Made by a program: the position numbers and the translations under genes. Under the pieces are notes generated by a model. It was not told where the DNA came from. It saw only the letters and a list, made by a program, of their open reading frames with translations, and searched no databases. From Rufibacter hautae (GTDB taxonomy: Bacteria; Bacteroidota; Bacteroidia; Cytophagales; Hymenobacteraceae): a stretch of DNA of 64,000 nt. Positions 52,886-60,188 of this stretch are shown here, piece by piece. Within the stretch, counting starts at the first letter, position 1; every line of letters starts with the position of its first letter. The stretch is from NCBI RefSeq assembly GCF_008271695.1, contig NZ_VKKY01000001.1, positions 1,172,589 to 1,236,588 on the forward strand, given 5' to 3'.

Positions 52886-52921
52886 GTTTCAGGCCCGGTT
52901 CCTGAAAACCAACCCTAAAAC
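52886..52921 (+). repeat. 36-nt dispersed palindromic element, copy 11
   Basis: Starts GTTTCAGGCCCGGTTCC and ends CCAACCCTAAAAC, almost touching the galT stop codon (52881-52883). Confidence 0.78.
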
Positions 52922-52996
52922 AAAATCTCTTTCCATTTTAGCAGAAGCACCTGGATGATAGCTGTTCAGGTGCTTCTGCTTTTTATTTCAAATCAG

Positions 52997-53026
52997 AAAA
53001 GGGCAACCACAAGGGATTGTCCCTAC
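52997..53026 (+). repeat. Solo arm of the 33-bp inverted repeat
   Basis: This 30-nt segment starting AAAAGGGCAACCACAAGGG matches the right arm at 32174-32203 with one difference (TGT for TGC near the end). Confidence 0.85.
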
Positions 53027-53035
53027 CTTCCTCTC

Positions 53036-53067
53036 GCTGGCGCGAGCTTGCAGCCCGTGTCCGCACG
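53036..53067 (+). repeat. Palindromic word repeat, copy 1
   Basis: GCTGGCGCGAGCTTGCAGCC then GTGTCCGCACG. It is closely similar to 54773-54804 and, inverted, to 54999-55030. Confidence 0.75.
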
Positions 53068-53100
53068 CTTTTGTGAATAGCTTTCCGAATCCTCCTCTCT

Positions 53101-53180
53101 TTGTCATCCTGAAAGGACCTTGTGAACGAACGGCAGTAGCCCTTACCACAAAGCCTCACAAGATCTTTCCAAGATGACAA
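53101..53180. repeat. MITE-like inverted-repeat element, copy 1 (80 bp)
   Basis: The terminal 25 bp (starting TTGTCATCCTGAAAGGA) and the reverse complement of the last 25 bp (ending AAGATGACAA) agree at 21 of 25 positions. A related element with matching ends and a similar interior is at 54880-54970. No coding capacity. Confidence 0.75.
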
Positions 53181-53302
53181 AAAAGGAAAGTGCGTGCATT
53201 CCTTTTCGCCCTGTTTTCCAGAAATAAAGTTTAAAACAGCATTTTCTGCATCTGAAAAGGCTGCGGCCCGTACAATCCCCACCTATTCAGACTTACTTTT
53301 CT

Positions 53303-54670
53303 ATGACGATATCTTTTTACGGCGCGGCCCAGACCGTGACCGGCAGCAAACACCTGGTTACTTTAGAAAACGGCAAACGCATTCTGCTGGACTGTGGCCT
53401 GACCCAGGGCATGGGCGACAAAACCGAAGAACGGAACCGCTCCTTTGACTTCGAGCCCGAGAACCTCACCTGCCTCATCCTCTCGCACGCCCACATTGAC
53501 CACTCCGGATTGATTCCGCTGCTCGTGCGCGAAGGCTATACCGGCCCTATTTACGCTACGCCGCCTACCCTGGAACTCTGCAAGCTTCTGCTCATGGACA
53601 GCGCCCGTATCCAGGGCAGCAACGGGAACGGCAGCACGCCGCCGCTTTACACCGAGGAAGACGCCGAGCAGGCCCTACAGCAGTTCGTGACCGTGCCGTA
53701 TGATGAACCTTACCAGATTGACGAGGACATTGAGTTGCTCTTCACCGATACTGGCCACGTACTGGGAAGCGCTGCCATCAACCTCCGGCTGCAGGACGAC
53801 GGGAAGGAACGCACCCTCTGCTTCAGCGGCGACATCGGGCGGTTTGCCAACCGGATTCTGAATCCACCACAGGCGTTCCCCCAGGCCGAGATCATCATCT
53901 GTGAGTCTACCTACGGCAACCGCGTGCATGACAGCCTGGAGAACACCGAGGAGCGCCTGCAGAAGATTGTGCAGGAAGTCTGCGTGGAGCGCCAGGGCAA
54001 ACTCCTGATTCCGGCGTTCAGCATCGGGCGTACGCAGGAACTCATTTACTCTCTGAACTACCTGGCCGAGGAGGGCCGACTGCCCGAGGTGAAAGTGTTT
54101 GTGGACAGTCCGCTCTCGGTGTACGCCACCGATATCATGCGCGACAACCCACAGTACTTCCGCGACACCATGCAGGAATACCTCAAAGAGGACCCAGATC
54201 CGTTCGGGTTTCCGCAGCTCACCTATATCACCGAGGTAGGCGACTCTAAGGAACTGAACAAGATTGACGAGCCCTGCGTGATCATCTCCTCCTCGGGCAT
54301 GATGGAGGCCGGCCGCATTCAGCACCACCTCAAAACCAACCTCTCTGACCCTAACAGTGCCGTGCTCATCACCGGTTATTGCGAGCCTTCTACATTAGGC
54401 GGCAAACTGATGAACGGCGCCGAGAAAGTCTACATCATGGGCGATGAGGTGGAGGTAAAAGCCGAGATGATGATCATGAAAGAATACAGCGCCCACGCCG
54501 ATTACGGAGACATCGCCAAGTTCCTCCACTGCCAGGATAAGGAGAAAATCCAGTGCATCTTCCTGGTGCACGGCGAGAAATCGGTGATGACCCAACTGAA
54601 AGACGATCTATCAGAACTGGGCTACCAGAACATCGAAATCCCGGAGTTCCGGTTGTCTTACGTGGTGTAG
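53303..54670 (+). CDS. Beta-CASP metallo-beta-lactamase fold ribonuclease-like protein
   Basis: This 455-residue protein has the MBL metal motifs SHAHIDHSG (His62, His64, Asp66, His67), DTGHVLGSAAINL and FSGDIG. The beta-CASP module shows LIPAFSIGRTQELIYSLNYL, VIISSSGMMEAGRIQHHL (motif B region) and a C-terminal EYSAHADYGDI and LVHGEKSVM (His motif C). This is the CPSF-73/Ysh1-like family of RNA endonucleases and exonucleases, cytoplasmic and zinc-dependent. All motifs are intact. It stands alone, flanked on each side by repeat-rich spacers that share three repeat families. Confidence 0.93.
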   Translation: MTISFYGAAQTVTGSKHLVTLENGKRILLDCGLTQGMGDKTEERNRSFDFEPENLTCLILSHAHIDHSGLIPLLVREGYTGPIYATPPTLELCKLLLMDSARIQGSNGNGSTPPLYTEEDAEQALQQFVTVPYDEPYQIDEDIELLFTDTGHVLGSAAINLRLQDDGKERTLCFSGDIGRFANRILNPPQAFPQAEIIICESTYGNRVHDSLENTEERLQKIVQEVCVERQGKLLIPAFSIGRTQELIYSLNYLAEEGRLPEVKVFVDSPLSVYATDIMRDNPQYFRDTMQEYLKEDPDPFGFPQLTYITEVGDSKELNKIDEPCVIISSSGMMEAGRIQHHLKTNLSDPNSAVLITGYCEPSTLGGKLMNGAEKVYIMGDEVEVKAEMMIMKEYSAHADYGDIAKFLHCQDKEKIQCIFLVHGEKSVMTQLKDDLSELGYQNIEIPEFRLSYVV

Positions 54671-54700
54671 TTCCTCATATTTGCAATCACCAAGAAAAGC

Positions 54701-54736
54701 GTTTCGGGGCTGTTTTGCTTAAAACAGCCCCATAAC
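54701..54736 (+). repeat. 36-nt dispersed palindromic element, copy 12 (near-perfect hairpin)
   Basis: GTTTCGGGGCTGTTTT pairs with AAAACAGCCCCATAAC. The stem extends outward by AAAAGC/GCTTTT and ends in a short T-run. It lies 30 bp after the beta-CASP stop, so this copy may also terminate. Confidence 0.88.
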
Positions 54737-54772
54737 GCTTTTGTGCTATGGTACGCGCCTACGCTTCAACTC

Positions 54773-54804
54773 GCAGGCGTGAGCTTGCAGCTCGTGTCCG
54801 TACG
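54773..54804 (+). repeat. Palindromic word repeat, copy 2
   Basis: GCAGGCGTGAGCTTGCAGCT then CGTGTCCGTACG. It shares most positions with 53036-53067; GAGCTTGCAGCTC is itself nearly palindromic. Confidence 0.7.
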
Positions 54805-54879
54805 TACTTCAGAAAGCTTTTTTTCCCTGCATTTCAAAGTCCAGGTAATCTGGTTCATTTCAAAGAAACTCCCCCTCTC

Positions 54880-54970
54880 TTGTCATCTTGCAAAGATCTT
54901 GTGAGTGAACTTGAGAAACTTTGAAGAAACGGCGCTACAGTTAGCCCACAAGATCCTTTCAGGATGACAG
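54880..54970. repeat. MITE-like inverted-repeat element, copy 2 (91 bp)
   Basis: Starts TTGTCATCTTGCAAAGATC and ends CTTTCAGGATGACAG. The ends are inverted repeats of each other and match the element at 53101-53180. Both copies are preceded by CTCTCT. Confidence 0.75.
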
Positions 54971-54998
54971 AATAGAGTGAAGCTGGATACTTGCAACG

Positions 54999-55030
54999 CC
55001 TGCAGACACGAGCTTCAAGCTCGCGCCAGC
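54999..55030 (-). repeat. Palindromic word repeat, copy 3 (inverted)
   Basis: On the minus strand it reads GCTGGCGCGAGCTTGAAGCT then CGTGTCTGCAGG, matching copies 1 and 2. Confidence 0.7.
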
Positions 55031-55056
55031 GGAATTCTCCTTCTCATAGGCGGCGC

Positions 55057-55092
55057 GTTTCAAGCTTGTTTTACCTAAAAAAGACCTAAAAC
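55057..55092 (+). repeat. 36-nt dispersed palindromic element, copy 13
   Basis: Starts GTTTCAAGCTTGTTTTACC and ends AGACCTAAAAC. It is 9 bp beyond the minus-strand stop of the SulP gene. Confidence 0.75.
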
Positions 55093-55101
55093 GAGAGGCA
55101 C

Positions 55102-56634
55102 TCAATCTGTGACGATGCCGTAATGCGGATCTTCCAAGATATTCACGTCTATCACGGCACCTGCTTTCTGGAGCAGTTGGCGGCAATCGGGACTGAGATG
55201 GCGTAGGTGCAGTTTCTTGCCGGCTTTTTGGTAGCGCTCGGTGAGTTTGTTTAAGGCCTCAATGCCCGACATATCCGCCACTCGGCTGTCTTTAAAATCG
55301 ATGATTACTTCTTCGGGATCATGGGCCACGTCAAACTTCTCGGTGAAAGCCGTCACGGAACCGAAGAACAGCGGACCGTATAGCTCATAGTGTTTCGCAC
55401 CGTTCTCGTCCACGTACTTTCTGGCCCGGATGCGCTTGGCGCTCTCCCAGGCAAATACCAACGCCGAGATGATGACGCCAATAAGTACGGCCAGCGCCAG
55501 GTTGTGCAGCCAAATGGTGATGCCCGCCACCAAGATGCCTACGAATACATCGGCCCGCGGCATTTTGTTGATGATCCGGAAACTGACCCACTCAAAGGTC
55601 CCGACGGACACCATCACCATCACGCCTACCAACGCCGCCATGGGCACCCGCTCAATAAACGGAGCCCCCACCAAGATAATGACCAGAATGGTAAGCGCCG
55701 CGACGATCCCCGCGAGCCGCGCCTTGGCTCCCGCCGACAGGTTCACCAACGTCTGCGCAATCATAGCACATCCACCCATCCCGAAGAAAAACCCGTTCAG
55801 GAGATTCGCACTTCCTTGCGCCATGCACTCGCGGTTCCCGTTTCCACGGCTACCCGTGATCTCGTCCACCAGGTTCAAGGTCAACAGACTCTCGGTAAGC
55901 CCCACGCCCGCCATGATGAGGGCGTAAGGGAAAATAATCTGCAGGGTTTCCAAGGAAAGCGGAATCTGCGGAACATGGAACGGTGGCAAACTCCCGCTCA
56001 CCGAAGCGATATCCTTGACCAACCGGGTTTCAATGCCCAAGCCCATCACCACCCCAAAGACCACCAAGATGGCCACTAATGACGGCGGCACTGCTTTGGT
56101 TATCCTGGGCAGCAGGAGAATGATGGCAATGGTCAACGCCACCAGTCCGGCCATAATGAGCATTGCATCTCCTGAAAGCCAGGCTTCTTTCCCGTTCACT
56201 ACCGTCTTGAACTGCGCCACCTGCGACATGAAAATGATGACCGCCAAGCCATTCACAAAGCCGTACATCACCGGCTGCGGCACCAACCGGATGAACTTCC
56301 CCAGTTTAAACACGCCCACCAGCATCTGCAGAACTCCGGCCAAGGCCACCGCCGCAAACACATACTCCAGCCCGTGCGACTGCATCAAGGCGATAAGCAC
56401 CACGGCCGTAGCTCCTGCTCCACCCGAGATCAGCCCTGGCCGGCCACCCAACACCGCCGTCACCAAGCCCATGATAAAGGCTGCGTACAAACCCACCAAC
56501 GGCGGAAAGCCCGCCAGAATCGCAAAGGAAAGCGACTCTGGAATCATGGTCATGGCCACCGTAAGCCCGGCTAATATTTCTTTTCTGTAATCTACTTTCT
56601 GGCTGAAATCAAATAAGCGTAAGTAAAGCTTCAT
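55102..56634 (-). CDS. SulP-family inorganic anion transporter with STAS domain
   Basis: This 510-residue inner-membrane protein has about 12 hydrophobic segments, starting with the SulP signature region MTMIPESLSFAILAGFPPLV and GLYAAFIMGLVTAVLGGRPG, then LISGGAGATAVVLIAL. NGFFFGMGGCAMIAQTLVNL is typical of the bacterial SulP/SLC26 core. A C-terminal STAS domain (about 420-510) contains EVIIDFKDSRVADMSGIEAL. The substrate could be sulfate, bicarbonate or another anion; no carbonic anhydrase gene is adjacent to settle it. It is monocistronic and convergent with the beta-CASP gene. Confidence 0.93.
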   Translation of the reverse strand: MKLYLRLFDFSQKVDYRKEILAGLTVAMTMIPESLSFAILAGFPPLVGLYAAFIMGLVTAVLGGRPGLISGGAGATAVVLIALMQSHGLEYVFAAVALAGVLQMLVGVFKLGKFIRLVPQPVMYGFVNGLAVIIFMSQVAQFKTVVNGKEAWLSGDAMLIMAGLVALTIAIILLLPRITKAVPPSLVAILVVFGVVMGLGIETRLVKDIASVSGSLPPFHVPQIPLSLETLQIIFPYALIMAGVGLTESLLTLNLVDEITGSRGNGNRECMAQGSANLLNGFFFGMGGCAMIAQTLVNLSAGAKARLAGIVAALTILVIILVGAPFIERVPMAALVGVMVMVSVGTFEWVSFRIINKMPRADVFVGILVAGITIWLHNLALAVLIGVIISALVFAWESAKRIRARKYVDENGAKHYELYGPLFFGSVTAFTEKFDVAHDPEEVIIDFKDSRVADMSGIEALNKLTERYQKAGKKLHLRHLSPDCRQLLQKAGAVIDVNILEDPHYGIVTD

Positions 56635-57012
56635 TCTGGAACTCTGAATGGGGGAAACTGGTGCATGACTAAGCTTGCTTGCACCTTGCTATAAACTTGA
56701 TTTGTGATAGACTCAGGATAATGACTAGACTAGCTTACTGCGCTAGTAGGAAAAGCTTTCTTTCCCTAAAACCACAGGAAGGAGCACTAAAAAGGACCTG
56801 CACTATCACAGTGCAAAAGTACTACTATTTCCCGGGCCTCACCTTCCCCGTAGATGTGATCTTGAATAACAGGCATATTGAAGCAATATCAGAAGAGCTT
56901 TTGGCTTAGTTTTAAGAATATACCCCAAAAATAGGTAAACACTTTTTGACTGTTGCGCAATCTTCCAGCCTCTATATTATAAGGATTATGAGTTCAGCTG
57001 ACCGGTATAAAC
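56635..57012. other. Spacer without confident gene
   Basis: A 62-codon open frame (ATG 56721 to 56909) exists but has no recognisable features and unusual composition, so I do not call it. Otherwise nothing is visible until the terminator at 57013. Confidence 0.5.
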
Positions 57013-57046
57013 AAAAAAGGCCACCTTAATGGAGGTGGCCTTTTTT
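57013..57046. terminator. Bidirectional terminator after MBG-repeat gene 1
   Basis: AAAAAAGGCCACCT and AGGTGGCCTTTTTT form a perfect 14-bp stem around TAATGG. On the minus strand it ends the T9SS gene at 57065. Its core resembles the hairpin after the paralog (60127-60173). Confidence 0.9.
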
Positions 57047-57064
57047 GAACTTGACATGAACTAC

Positions 57065-59500
57065 TTATTGCTTCACTACCCGGATGGTAGATTTACCTGT
57101 ATTGGTCTGCACCTGCAAGTAGTAGATACCAGGTACTTGGTCTGTTAGATCAGCGATGGGCCTGCCAGTTTCTAGCTGCACCTGCCGTTGAGAAACAGCC
57201 CGTCCGCTGCTATGGAACAGGGTCACCGTAGCTGGCCCGCTTCCTTCTGTGGAGGACACATACACCTTGCCTGGAGTTGGGTTAGGGTACGCTCCTAAGG
57301 AAGCTTGGGCAGAAGCTTTGCCATCAGCCTTCACCGTAATTACTTTGGAGTATTCAAACTTACCGTCTAAGTCAACTTGTTTCAGGCGGTAGTAGACAGT
57401 ACCTGTCGGCGCAGCAGCATCAATAAAAGAATATTTCTGCGACTCATTGGTAGTACCATTACCCCCTACTTTGCCGATACTTCCAAAAGTCTTTCCATCT
57501 TGGCTGCGCTCTACCTGGAAGTAGTCGTTGTCTTTTTCAGTGGCGGTTGTCCAAGACAAATAGATAGAAGAGTTCTTTGTTTGTTTTCCCTCGAAGGATA
57601 TCAAAGTAACAGGTAATGGACCTGGTTCAATAGTAGCGGTTGTTGTAGCTACTCCCGTCAAATTATAATTAAAATCATCTGCTCCTAGTAGCGTGGCCCC
57701 CGAAAGGGTAACAAGCCAAGTACCTGGCTCTGAATTGGCAAAATTTGCGGCACCTCCAACAAGCGCTACATCGTCTGTTACAACATGGCCAACTAAGGTA
57801 CGCTCTACGATTGTGGCTGTAGTGGTCCCATCCTTCACCTTATTCGCTGCTGTGAATGCACCCGTAATATTCTTAGGAGTAATAGTAGCCCTCAATCCAA
57901 TAGGTTGAACAATTCTATAATTGGCTGCATCTGCTCCCTCAATGGTAAATCCAGTCACTAATGCTAACTTATTATTGCCAACATTTTTGTCCTCAAAGGT
58001 GGCATCCGCAAAAGAATTATTTACCGTAACTTTTTCTTCTACTCCGTTATTGGAAACAACTCCAACTAAGGTAGGATTGCCTAGTAATTTTGCATTAGTA
58101 GTGCCATCATAAGTTCTATTTTCAATGGAAACGCTTGAAACCTCCACCGGTCTGAGTAAAATGTTAGCCGCTGTTACTGCTGTTGTATTAACAAGCTTGT
58201 AATTACCTGCATCTGCTCCTGTAATAGAAATGCCGCTTACGTTGATTTCCCGAGACCCTACATTTTTATCAACAAAGTTGGCTGAGGCATAGGCAGCGCC
58301 AACAACATCCCCACTAATGGAGTCTGTTTTAAATGATACCGTTGCCAAAGTTGTACCATCATAGATTTTGTTTTGCCCAATTGTGGTAACGGTAAGATTT
58401 CTTTGGGTGATATTTGCAAAAAGACCAGAAGGTTGAGTAAGAATGTAGTTACTAGAAGCTGCCCCTTTTAATGTGCTGATGGAAGTAACTGAAATATTCT
58501 CTCCAACTTTAACACTTGAAAACACACCAATACCATCATAGGAAACTTGGTCACTGCCTACTATACCTGTCAAGGTTCCAGTTATGGTGGCGGCATTTGT
58601 CTTATCATAAACCTTGCTGCTTGCTGCCGGATTTGTAAGGGTAAGCGCTTTCTGAGCAATAGTGAGGTTTACCTCTGTTCTTGTAGCACTTGGACAACCA
58701 GAGCCATTGCGGGATTCAGCATAATATTTATAATTACCAGCAGAAGTTTCTTTTGGAGTATAAGAAAGCGAATTCGTTGCTAGCAGCTCTCCACCCGTTG
58801 GAGCGCTGTACCAATTGACTGTTTGCCCGGCAGGAACAGTTGCTGTGAAGCTAGGGTTAGAACTTCCATAGACAACCGTTTTGGTTGTTTCCCCACTCGC
58901 TACGACAGGTGCAGCATTTACAACTGCATTGATCGTGAATGCAACACCGTTCGCTGGTGCTCCAGTATGATTTGGCAGAGTTGATCCTAAGTAAATTCTA
59001 TAAGTACCTGTGGCACTATTTACCGGAAGAGGAATCGTTTGGGTGATTCCACTAGTCACACTTGATGGACCACCACTTCCGGTTCCGAAGACTGTAGTTA
59101 GCTTTTGGAAGGAGTAAATTTCAGTATATGGCCCTCCATTAAGACCTAGATATGCTTTAAAAGTGGTTGATGTATTATATTTGAAAGCATTCCCGTTACC
59201 ATTCCCATTAGTAGTTGTAAACGTAATCGTCACACTGGAACCTGCACAAACTGGATTTGGTGTAACGCTGTTGACCGTTATACTCTGAGCATATGAGATT
59301 GAGATTGTTGCAAGTAGCGAAATAATACATAAGAACAAAACCTGAAATGGCTTGTACAAGAAAGTAGGCTTTCTATTTTTAGGTTTTAGAAAATTTGGTG
59401 AATTTATTCTATACAACCTCAATTTATCAAGATCGTCAATAAACTGATCTGGTAAAATTTTTCTAACAATAGAGTACAACTGCATCATACTTTCCTCCAT
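57065..59500 (-). CDS. T9SS-exported MBG/YDG-repeat protein, 4 repeats
   Basis: This 811-residue protein has an unusually long polar N-terminus (about 1-48) before the hydrophobic signal core (FQVLFLCIISLLATISISYAQ, ending about 72). An Ig-like region (about 73-190) and a second Ig-like domain (VVYGSSNPSFTATVPAGQTV, about 195-283) follow. Four MBG/YDG-type repeats of about 86 residues (KVYDGTT...VDKNVG...GADAGNY...ANITQR pattern) span about 285-628. The C-terminal module holds an ISFEGKQ...DNDYFQVERSQDG domain and a type A T9SS signal (YPNPTPGKVYVSS, PGIYYLQVQTNTGKSTIRVV). It is likely an adhesin or surface stalk. ATG 59488 or 59485 are alternative starts. Paralog of 60189-63533. Confidence 0.88.
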   Translation of the reverse strand: MEESMMQLYSIVRKILPDQFIDDLDKLRLYRINSPNFLKPKNRKPTFLYKPFQVLFLCIISLLATISISYAQSITVNSVTPNPVCAGSSVTITFTTTNGNGNGNAFKYNTSTTFKAYLGLNGGPYTEIYSFQKLTTVFGTGSGGPSSVTSGITQTIPLPVNSATGTYRIYLGSTLPNHTGAPANGVAFTINAVVNAAPVVASGETTKTVVYGSSNPSFTATVPAGQTVNWYSAPTGGELLATNSLSYTPKETSAGNYKYYAESRNGSGCPSATRTEVNLTIAQKALTLTNPAASSKVYDKTNAATITGTLTGIVGSDQVSYDGIGVFSSVKVGENISVTSISTLKGAASSNYILTQPSGLFANITQRNLTVTTIGQNKIYDGTTLATVSFKTDSISGDVVGAAYASANFVDKNVGSREINVSGISITGADAGNYKLVNTTAVTAANILLRPVEVSSVSIENRTYDGTTNAKLLGNPTLVGVVSNNGVEEKVTVNNSFADATFEDKNVGNNKLALVTGFTIEGADAANYRIVQPIGLRATITPKNITGAFTAANKVKDGTTTATIVERTLVGHVVTDDVALVGGAANFANSEPGTWLVTLSGATLLGADDFNYNLTGVATTTATIEPGPLPVTLISFEGKQTKNSSIYLSWTTATEKDNDYFQVERSQDGKTFGSIGKVGGNGTTNESQKYSFIDAAAPTGTVYYRLKQVDLDGKFEYSKVITVKADGKASAQASLGAYPNPTPGKVYVSSTEGSGPATVTLFHSSGRAVSQRQVQLETGRPIADLTDQVPGIYYLQVQTNTGKSTIRVVKQ
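57617..58648 (-). repeat. Coding MBG/YDG tandem repeat array, 4 units
   Basis: Four units of about 258 bp, diverged at DNA level, encode a common pattern: (K/N)xYDGTTxAT near the start, D(A/V)xFxDKNVG in the middle and GxDAxNY near the end, finishing with ITQR-like or IT-containing linkers. Confidence 0.8.
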
Positions 59501-60126
59501 ATTTAATCTTTTGATTGAAACTTTTTCTATTTTTTTCTGTATTCAATACACAAGTATGGAAAAAATAATTCACCCAATCCAATCGGACTGTTTTATCTCT
59601 TCATTTTAAAAATTATATAAATTAAAAAAATAGATATATTATTTTTTATGATTAGTACAAGTTAAAATTACAATAATCTTATTTTATATACAACAATGTA
59701 GTATTGTCAATAATAAAATCCTATAAATCACCAAATAAATAAATAATATTATACAACTTATAAATATTGTTTTATTAAATTTTATTGAAATAATCTAACT
59801 GCGAATGCAAATTTCTTGAAATTTTTAAATACTAATAAGCTTTAAACAAGCGTCAAGACCTAGAGAATAAGTTTAAAAACTAGAATGATGGTTAAGGATA
59901 TAAATTTATTCTCGCCTTAACTCAAGAAGCACATAACTTTGGTTTGATAGGTTGTTAACCATCACAATCAACTTGTCCTTGCAAAGAATACTAACTCAAG
60001 TATCATAAAGAATAGTTAATAGGCTCAAAATACAATACTAATCTAGCTTCCAATCTCCCCCTCCAAGGTTATTTTAAATAGAGTAGGCAGATAAATCTTT
60101 GGCTCCCTGCTCACAAGCACATGCGT
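59501..60126. other. Strongly AT-rich spacer
   Basis: About 620 bp of very AT-rich DNA separates the two MBG-repeat genes. I see no gene, tRNA or clear repeat. The composition is unlike the GC-rich intergenic DNA elsewhere in the window. It presumably includes the promoter of the 57065-59500 gene. Confidence 0.6.
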
Positions 60127-60173
60127 ATAAAGCAACTAAGGCCACCTCAATGAGATGGCCTTAGTTGCTTTAT
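60127..60173. terminator. Terminator after MBG-repeat gene 2
   Basis: A 23-bp stem with one mismatch: the left arm 60127-60149 contains AAAGCAACTAAGGCCACCTC; the right arm 60151-60173 contains GAGATGGCCTTAGTTGC followed by TTTAT. The core GGCCACCT-AATG-TGGCC is shared with 57013-57046. Confidence 0.88.
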
Positions 60174-60188
60174 AATTTAAAAGATTGA

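Larger units (their letters stand above)
52884..53302. other. Repeat-filled spacer left of the beta-CASP gene
   Basis: This 419-bp gap without a gene is packed with members of four repeat families: the 36-nt element (52886-52921), one arm of the 33-bp inverted repeat (52997-53026), a roughly 32-nt palindromic word (53036-53067) and an 80-bp inverted-repeat element (53101-53180). Confidence 0.8.
54671..55101. other. Repeat-filled spacer right of the beta-CASP gene
   Basis: This 431-bp gap without a gene carries, in order, a 36-nt element (54701-54736), a word repeat (54773-54804), a MITE-like element (54880-54970), an inverted word repeat (54999-55030) and another 36-nt element (55057-55092). 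Confidence 0.8.

Noticed and set aside
53101..53180. Short inverted-repeat element as a complete insertion sequence
   Set aside because: Only 80 bp, no transposase frame; at most a non-autonomous element.
2337..55092. 36-nt GTTT...AAAC repeats as CRISPR repeats
   Set aside because: Length and ends resemble CRISPR repeats, but copies are solitary, highly diverged, scattered over 50 kb, and there are no spacers in series or cas genes.
56721..56909. 62-codon plus-strand frame between SulP and the MBG-repeat gene
   Set aside because: No recognisable motif, no promoter box or coupling, and the longer version begins with TTG; probably chance.
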